Notes under the pieces: model-generated
Seen by the model: the letters and a program-made list of their open reading frames with translations, nothing else
What the model was told of the DNA's origin: nothing
Database searches by the model: none
Made by a program: the position numbers and the translations under genes
Assembly: GCF_009857815.1 (NCBI RefSeq)
Contig: NZ_WVVW01000001.1
Coordinates: forward strand, 248,001 to 312,000
Direction: 5' to 3'
Source of the DNA: Pseudomaricurvus sp. HS19
GTDB taxonomy: Bacteria; Pseudomonadota; Gammaproteobacteria; Pseudomonadales; Cellvibrionaceae
Length of the DNA stretch: 64,000 nt
Shown: positions 37,201 through 46,200 of the stretch, piece after piece
Numbering within the stretch: the stretch's first letter is position 1
Layout of the letters: each line of letters starts with the position of its first letter

Positions 37201-40200
37201 CCAGCTCAACAACAACACCTCCAGCATTACTGCAACGGCGCAAACCCCGACTGCGGGCAGCATCAGTACCAGCAACACCATCCCCACCGGTACCAGCGCC
37301 CTGGTAGGCGCCAACGCCAGCATCACCGCCAGCGGTAACGTGGGCGTGATGGCCTACCAGAATGCCAACTTTGAAGCGGTGGTGGGCGGCGCCGCCATCG
37401 GCGGTGTGGCCGCGTCCGGTGGTGTCGGTGTGGCTACCCTCGACAACGATGTGCTGGCCAGCGTCGGCAGCGGTGGCCGTATCTACAGCGCCGGTGATGT
37501 CACCGTCAGCGCGTTGCTGATAGAGCGAGCCGAGTTTACCGGTTTTGCCGGCGCCGGCGCCATTGGCGTAGCACTGTCGGCTACCGTGGTGGTGCTGTCG
37601 GATTACAGCTCGGTAACGGCAGAGCTTGGAGGCAGTATTGTCGAGGCCGGAGACGTAACCGTTCTGGCCAGTTCCGATATTGGTCTCTTCGCTGAGACTA
37701 TCCAGATTTCAGCAGCCGCCTTTGGCGCCGGCGGTGGTGCCGCCACTATTGTCTCCAGCGACGGCCATACCACGGCCGGCCTGCTGAGCGGCACGGTGAT
37801 CAGCAGTGCCGCCACCCCGGGCGCGGTGGAGAATGTCACCGTGCAGGCCATTGGCCTGCTGGAAATCGGTGATATTGATCGCGGCAGCGGCGATAACAAT
37901 GCAATGGCCACCGGCGGTAGCGCCGGTGGCATCGCGGTGTCTGTGGGTTACTCCGGCGGCACCGACAAGCGCGATACTGTTGCCTACGTTGGAGAGGGTT
38001 CCGATATAACCGCCAACAGCAAGGTCGATATACAGGCTGACAGCTCCAGTAACCTGGATATCGTTACCAAGGGCGGCGCCGGTGGTGCGGTAGCCGCGGG
38101 CCTGATGTTTGCCAACGCGGCCATTACCGACTCTTACACATCTGCGACCGTGAAAAGTAACAGCCGCATTCGCGCTACCGATATCACCGTGGCTGCCAAG
38201 GGCGACAAGCTGGCCAATGCCCAGACCCTGGCGGTTGCGGTGGGTGGTGTGGCGGTCGGGGGCACCAACGCCACTACCACCGTGACCGCCAATGTGGATG
38301 CGGCCGTGGATACCGGTGTGGAGATGATTGCCGGCTTGAGCATCACGGTTAAGGCTGAAAGTGATATTGAGGGTGACGCTTTCGTCGAGTCCGTCAGTGT
38401 GGGTATTGTCTCCGCCGGTGGATCCACAGGCTTTGTCACAGTCACGCCCACCACAACATCCTCGGTCAGTGACAACGCCCGCCTGTCGTCCGGCGGTGAT
38501 ATTGCGGTCTACACCAAGTCCGGGCAGGCGGAAGTGGTTGTGTCCACAGTAGTCAATAACGATTACCTGACCGATGACAACCTGATCAAGGTCTATCGGC
38601 GTGATGTTATTTCCAATAAGTTAATGGGATACCAGGTTGATCCCGTGACCGGTGCGCCGGTATATGAACTGGATGACAATGGCGAGCCTACCAGTAACAG
38701 GGTACTGGTCTACGGTGATGCTGAGGGCAACTGGGTAACGGCAGCCGGCGAAAGTGTGGCCGCTGACTCGGTGCAACTCCTGTATCAAATCCTCAATCTC
38801 AAAACCGGGGATGTGATTCAGTTGCACGAAGTGGGCACCGTCGTCGCGGACCCGACCGCGGAGCCGGTGGGTGGTGAATATCTGGATCGTAACCTGTCGG
38901 TGATTCGCGTTGATCGGGAAACGGTTTCCATCGGTACCGTTATTCTCGGGCAGGAGATCGATACCGATCGCGACACCATTACGGTGCAGCAGCCACACAA
39001 CTTTGTCACCGGTGATGTGGCTACCATTACCGATCCGGAGTCACTGGTATTTGGCGGTGGCAGTATCAACTACAACGATCAGGGCACCATCTGGACCCCG
39101 GCCAATTCGATATACATTCCCAACCATGGTTTGCAGAACGGCGACGCCTTTGTCTATTCCGCCGGTGACGTACCGATCAAAGGGCTGGTGGATGGCCAGG
39201 TTTATTACGCTATTACCCGGGGCAGTGACTACCTTGGCTTTGCCGCAACCCTGGCCGATACCTACCCGGGTGTCCAGCGCTTGATTGACCTGAGTCGTTG
39301 GGGCGACGAGGACGGCACCATTACAGTTGCGGGCAGCCTATCCTATGAGCCCGGCGATGTCCGCTACGCCGACTGGGTGTCGGAGGAGAGCGGACAACCG
39401 GCTAACAGTTTTTACATCCCCGGACACAACCTGGTTACCGGTGACATGATCACTTTTGCCGGCTCGGTAGGGGTGGGCAGTAACTGGACCGGAAAAACCT
39501 TTGCCGTCATTGCCCAGGGCGATGACTTTATCCAGCTGGCACAAAGCAAGGCCGATGCCTTTTCCGGCAAGGCGTTTGACCTGCAGGTGACCTTTGAGCC
39601 GGCGTTGTACTACTACACCCAGTCCCGCTTCGACACAGGTCAGGTAGATGTAGCCGCCAATGCGCTGTTGCTGGAGGGTTACGATTTTCAGGTGGGGGAT
39701 GAGGTCCGCTATCTGGCCGGTGATCAGCAAGTCGGTGGTTTGTCGGCTGCTGAAACCTATCGTGTCGCATCGGTGATCAACCAATGGGTAACGCTGGAGA
39801 CGCTGGACAGCAGCCCTGTGGATATTGCAACGCCGGGTAACGGCAGCATTGCCCTTGCCGGCGTGGTGGATTTTCACCCGCAGTGGATCAGCGGTGATGA
39901 TTTCAATCTGCAGGATGACGGACTGGAAGTGCCCCCGGACAGCCTGTTTGACCCACGACACAATTTAAAAACCGGTGATCAGGTGCGGGTAAGTGTGCCA
40001 GTACAGTCCGGTATCAGTGGGCTACTGGATAACCAGTTCTACTTTGTCATTGTGACCGGCGACTATCTGCAGTTTGCCACCTCCCTGGAGAATGCTGACG
40101 CGGGAGTCTGGGTAGACCTGTCTGCTAACACCGCCAGCGCCGCTACCTTCCAGCAGCAGCAAACCTTCTCCTATGCGGACATAACCTTCGACACAGGGGA

Positions 40201-43200
40201 AGGCCCGGTCAACTCCATTTTTGTCGCTGGTCATAACTACACCACCGGCATGCGGGTTGAGGTGAACTCCGAGGATGTACCGGTGCTTGGTCTGCCGGTG
40301 GGGGACTATTACGCCATTGTTATTGACGAAAGCCATATTCGTCTGGCGAACAGTCTGGTGGATGCCGAAGCCGGTGTGGCGATCGATCTGGCTCCCTTGG
40401 GAACGCCGTTTATCAACGTCTCGGGTGTGTTGGAGGTGGAGCTGGGTGAACAGCGCATTACGCCTCTGCTGGACGACGGGTTGGCGGGCCAGTATCGCGT
40501 CACGGTGATTGATGCGTTCACCTTCAAACTGCAGGATCTTGCGGTTGCCAATGGCAGTGATCAACTGACCAAAGCCGATTTTGACCAGCTAGGTGTTAAC
40601 AAGAACCCCGGTGATATTTACTGGGATGGGGGTATTCGCTCGACAGAGTTCCAGGTGGGTGACTACATCACCTACTACGAAGAGGGTCTGGTAGAGACCG
40701 TGTCCGCCTCCATGCTGGGCAAGGTGCCCGTGGAGAGGGATTTCGAGCGGGGCAACGGTAACACCACCATTGACCAGTACGAGTTTGAAGAGGGATCCAA
40801 CAACATTTACGTGCCGGGACATGGCTACGCCACCGGCGATATTGTGGAATATCAGTCGGCCAACGGTAATGCCGGAGGCCTGACTGCCATTAATCCCGGA
40901 CGTTATTCCGTCGTTGTGGTGGATGACAACCTGTTCACCCTGCATTACCTGGTGGCGGATGCCACCCACAATGTCGGCGATGAGGTCAATGTCTGGGCAA
41001 ATATCGAATGGTACGAGGCCAATCCGGGCTCTTACGGTATTGACGGTGAGATAGACCCGACTCTGGATCTGGGTTCCATACACAAAGTGGTCAATGGCCA
41101 GTTGGTGGGTGTAGATGGGTTGGTTCACGGCCACGGCTATTACGTGATCGACACCGTAGCTGGTGACGGCTACCTCAACCTGTCGTTGACGGAAAACGGT
41201 GACGCGCTGGAGTTTGTGGCCCGCGAGGGCACCGTGACCTTCAGCCGAGAGGGCCTCAACCTGTCGCGCTCCTGGGGTGAGTTCCAGGCGCTGCTGGACT
41301 TCAGCCAACTGGCGGGCAAGGACATTGAGGTATTGGGAGAGGATGGCGTTCGCCTGAGTGAAGTCCTTAACGATGTAGGTGACAGCAAGTCATCATTAAC
41401 CCTGCGCAATACCAGTGGTGGTGCGGTCAATGTCGGCACCAGTGAAGGGCACCTGACAATTGACGTGACCCTGGATACCACCATCGAAGGTGAGCTGCTG
41501 GCGCAAAGCGGCATACTGGTAGACTCGGAAAACAAAACCTTTGGTTCCATAGACAATAGGCTGGTGGGTATCGGTGTGCTCGGCGGTGGCAAAAATACGG
41601 GATCATTCCTCGATTACACCGAAAACCAGACGGTCCATATTACCGATGCGGTACTGGATGCCGGTTACGCCATAGCCATCAAGGCAGAGACAGCACCCAA
41701 CATGACCACGGTCGCCAACGGCCGTGGTGGCGGTTTGGTGGATCTCAACTTTGCCAACGCCGATACCACCGTCAATATCCAGCAGAACAAGGTTATTATC
41801 GATGGCTCCTCCACCCTGGTAGCGGCTGGCCGCGGGGTAACGGATTTTGATGGCAACCCACTGCCGGGTTTGAGTGTACAGGCGATTACCGGCGGGCTGG
41901 CCAGCAACTCCTCCACCGCCTCCAACGGAGGCGTGGTGGCCGGCCTGCAGATCAACGCCCGCGGTGATTACGAGACATCCTTCACCGCACACACTGGCGT
42001 CTCCATCGGTGAACAGGCGAGCCTGGAAGCCTATGAGTTGTTGATCGAGGCCAAAAACACCGGCATTGACCTGGATTCCACAGCTCATCTGAGCATGGGC
42101 GGTCTCTTTGCCGGCGGCACGGCGGCCGCCAAAATTACGGCCAACCTTTACGCTGATGTGAGCCTGTCCGGTGCCGCCACCCTGACCGGCAGCGATGGCG
42201 TCAAGATCAAGGCCCTGAACGTCGACAACACTTTTGATACCAGCACCACCATGTACATTATCGCCCTGGGTGGAGGCGAGGGCTGGGCGCAGTCCGGTGT
42301 CAACACCTGGTCCACCATCAATGCGGCGGCGGGTACTACTGTCTATGCCGGTGCCGACGCCCAGGACGACCGGGCGCTGGTGGTGATTGCCGAGGACGGC
42401 AATAACACCATCAACAGCCGCCAGCACGATGTGATGATCGGGGCCATCCATACCAACAACAGCCGTAATCCAGTCTCCGAGGTGAACTGGGATGCCGATG
42501 TTCATATCTCCGCCATCCGCAAACCATTTGGTCTTGTGGTCTCCGGGAGTGGTTTGGTACTGGCGACCCAGGGGGTAACCGTTAACGGTGGTTATGGTAC
42601 CGGTTATCAGATCACGGATGATTTCTACGTTGACGATATCAGCGGTCAGCCACTGGAGTACGGTAAAACCGTGATCGAAGCCAACAGCCAGGGGAACAAC
42701 CGCACCGTCACCGGCAGTGATGGAACCTTTTTCTACAACACCCAAGGTGGTTTGCTGGAGATTGCCAATTACAGCGCCTACGACATGACCATCAATAACA
42801 TTGATATGTATGGTCAGGGCGGTGGCTCTGATGGGGCGGAAATCACCATAGACGCCAATACCCGCACTTTGAGCTTCGATATAGCGTTTGAGGTGGATGG
42901 CTCCGAAATCAATATATATGGTCTGACGGATGTTGGCCTGGCAGGACATATTGATAACTCCAAAGGACGTACCACGGTGACCTCTGCCCTCGGCTCGATC
43001 AAGCTGGCAGGCAGCGGATTATTTTCGTCATTTATCGAAAGCCAGGAGGTAGCGCTGAGCGCAACCATCGGTTCGGTCGATGCGCTGGTGGCGCTGGTGT
43101 CGGATGCCACCGAGGCGAAACTGGAAGTCGATGCACTCTTCGATGTGTCGCTGTTAATCGCTAATTATGTAATCAGGGATAACGCCAGTTTCTTTGTGAA

Positions 43201-46200
43201 CGCAGAGAACCCGCTCGAAATAGATACCCTGGGTGATGTGAACATTGTTTACCTGTCGCCATTTACACGTTCCGACGATGTAGTGACTGGTGGTGCCATT
43301 GGCGTAACGGCGCAGAACAATGACTCCACCATCAGCGCGGAATCGGGCTTTTACAGCGGCCACTACTCTACTGGCAAGGTGGGTAGCGTGGCAGACGCTC
43401 CCATTGAAGTGAGTTTCGGTGATGTGGGTGAGCAGATCGACTCAATGTTGATAGCAGATATTTCTGCAAGCAATATCAGCTTCAGCGGCCTTGGAGAAAA
43501 GCCGATAGACCTCAGGTTGACCTCGGATATCTTGGGTGACGGTGCCATTAATGTGACCAACACTGGCAGCGTGGCGGTGACAGAGTCCACCGGTGATCTT
43601 CGCGTCGGCCGTATCGCCACCAGCTACGAGTTGTCCCTCAGCACCCCCGTGGTGTTGACGGCTTTGGATGGTGGAGTGGTAGACGCCTATGGGGACCCTG
43701 AGGCCGATGTGTTGGCCCATAGCGTTTATATAGGCCGGTCTGACTTTATCGGCAGCGTCGATAACCCTCTCGAGATTGCGCCATACGATCAGGACTCCAG
43801 CACTATCAAGGTCACCGCCAGGGCGACGGGCGATATCTATCTCACGCAAACCCGGGGAGATTTGTCCATTGGCGAGATTGCCGCGGGAGGTGACGCCGGT
43901 ATTGAAACTGTAAACGGCAGTATCCTGGCGGGTGAACCCGGTCTGCACGAAGAGTTTGATGTTAAGGGCGTTAATGTTTCGCTGGCAGCGAGTGGCGGCA
44001 CTATAGGCTCCCCGGACTATTATCTCGATATAGTTACAGGTTACGGGGTGTTGAACGCGTTTTCCGACGAAACCATTTATCTTGTTGAGCAATCCGGCAC
44101 GTTGCATGTTCAGTCTTTGGTTTCCGGGGCCGATATTAACCTGCATATGGGCGACCAGAATCCGGAGGTGGATGAGGCCACACTGCTGCATTTGATTGAG
44201 GGTGGGGTTATATCCGCGCAAGGGGCGGTGGAAATTTACGTGGCGGATGATTTCCATGCGGCCGCAGACAGTCAGATGATTGCCGGTTCAACACTGGCGC
44301 TCTATGGTGATGCGATCAAGATCCCACGCGATACCATCACCTATTTTGTGGGTGACATGGAACTGGATGGGCAGATCGCGCTGTTTTCGCAGTCGCATAT
44401 CAATATTGAGGTGGAAAGGACAAATGTCACTGGCGGTTACTGGATGACCGTGAGTGGCGACCGGGCCTCCAATGTGACGCCCGATGATGACGGCGCTCAT
44501 CTACTGTTTGAGGGTCTTATCGCCACGCAGGATGGGGCTTCGATTTACGGCGCTGACGATCAGGACCTGATTCATTTCAGGGGGGCGACCCTGTCTGGAA
44601 TCGTTACTGCCTTTGGAGGGGATAACAATGACACCCTGATGGTCACCCGTCTTGCCCCCATGTCGGCCCCCATCGAAAGCCAGGTCGACGGCAGCATCAC
44701 CGGACGCGATGTGCTCAACCTGGTGGGCGGTGACGGTGTGGATCACGTTACCATCTACACCCACGGCTCCGGCGACACCTCCAATCAATACGTGATCAAC
44801 ATCGACAGCGACGCTGTGGATGCCGTTGCTATCCACGGTGCCGACGACAGTGACGATATTTTCCTGCTGCGGGAAACCGTCGGTGTGGCCAGTTATCCCG
44901 GCAGTTTCAATATGGTATCGGTGATCAACGGCACCTTGCCGGATGCCACCACCAGCGGTGGTCCGGAGAGTGTGCAGCGGATCAACATCAGTACCAATCT
45001 GGATCGCCTGTGGATCGCAGGTGGCAGTGGCAATGACTACTTTGCGGTTGACAGCTTTGTGCACACCGAGCTGGTATTTGCCGGTGGGGAAGGGGTGGAT
45101 ACCTACGCCCTGGGGCAGTACTTCGGCAGCAAGCGTGATGCTGGTGCCCAGGTGGCAGCGCTGGATCATTTCACGACGGCTACCCGTACCATCGACGGCA
45201 CCGATGTTGAGGAGAGCCCTGGCAGTGACAAACCAGTGCTGATCCTCGATGGCTACAACGGCACCTCCGGTGAACCGGAAGATCAGGTAATCCTCAGCAG
45301 TGCCGGGAATATGCCTGTGGGCGTGAACAGGGCCGAGGTGAAACTGGTGGCGGCGGTGTTGATGCCCGGTGAGCTGAATGAGATCGCCTTTGACACCTTG
45401 CCCGACGCTGGCGAAATCCTCCGGGACGAAGACGGGGTTCTGCTGTTGCAGGATACCCTGAGCAGCTATCAGAGCAGCATTGATCTGGTGTTCACCGCCG
45501 CTGACAGCGACCTGACCGGCTTTGCCTTTGACACAGATACCAGTGCTATCCGGATGATCGGGCTGGCCAGCACCGCCACCGTTAACTGGTCTGTGGTAAA
45601 CGGGGCGCTGGTCGCTAACGACGGTAACCAGGATGTGCTGCGACTGGAAATCGTGGCTGCCCCCATTGCGGCCAACAGCAGTGGCAACGTAAGGGTAACG
45701 GCCACCATGCTGGGCGCTTTCAGTCACGAGAGCATTATCAATGTGGATACGCTGGCCATCACCGGGATTACTCTGCTGGCCACGGACGCCACCGGGCAAT
45801 CTGCCAGCAGCGGTTTGCGGATTATGGTGGCGGATGCGGTGCCGCAGCTCAGCGTTGAAGGCGGTGGCCTGTCCGGCAGTGCCGGTGAACTGCTAAGCGG
45901 CAGCTGGAGTGGAATGGTTGGCGCAGATCTGCCGGGTGACTACACCGTGCTGCTGGATGGTATCGGCTACGGACTGGATGAGGCCATTGCCATCGTCAGG
46001 GACGGCGTGCAGGTGGGCACCTTGACCGTGAAGTCCAGCGGAGTCTGGGAGGTTGTTGGAGCCGACAGTTTGCAGGATCTCTACATCAACCAGAGCTATG
46101 TCATTAACTTTATGGTCTTCTTGCAGGACAGCGATCTGGATAGTGTCAGCGGTTCTGGCAATGTCACCCTGATCGGTGCCAAGGTACCGGAGATCCCCGC

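Noticed and set aside
44500-45130. RTX calcium-binding domain and type I secretion of the giant protein
   Set aside because: Only a few GGxGxDxx-like pieces are present (for example GGSGNDYFA), without a tandem nonapeptide array, and no type I ABC exporter lies nearby. RTX-type secretion is not supported.
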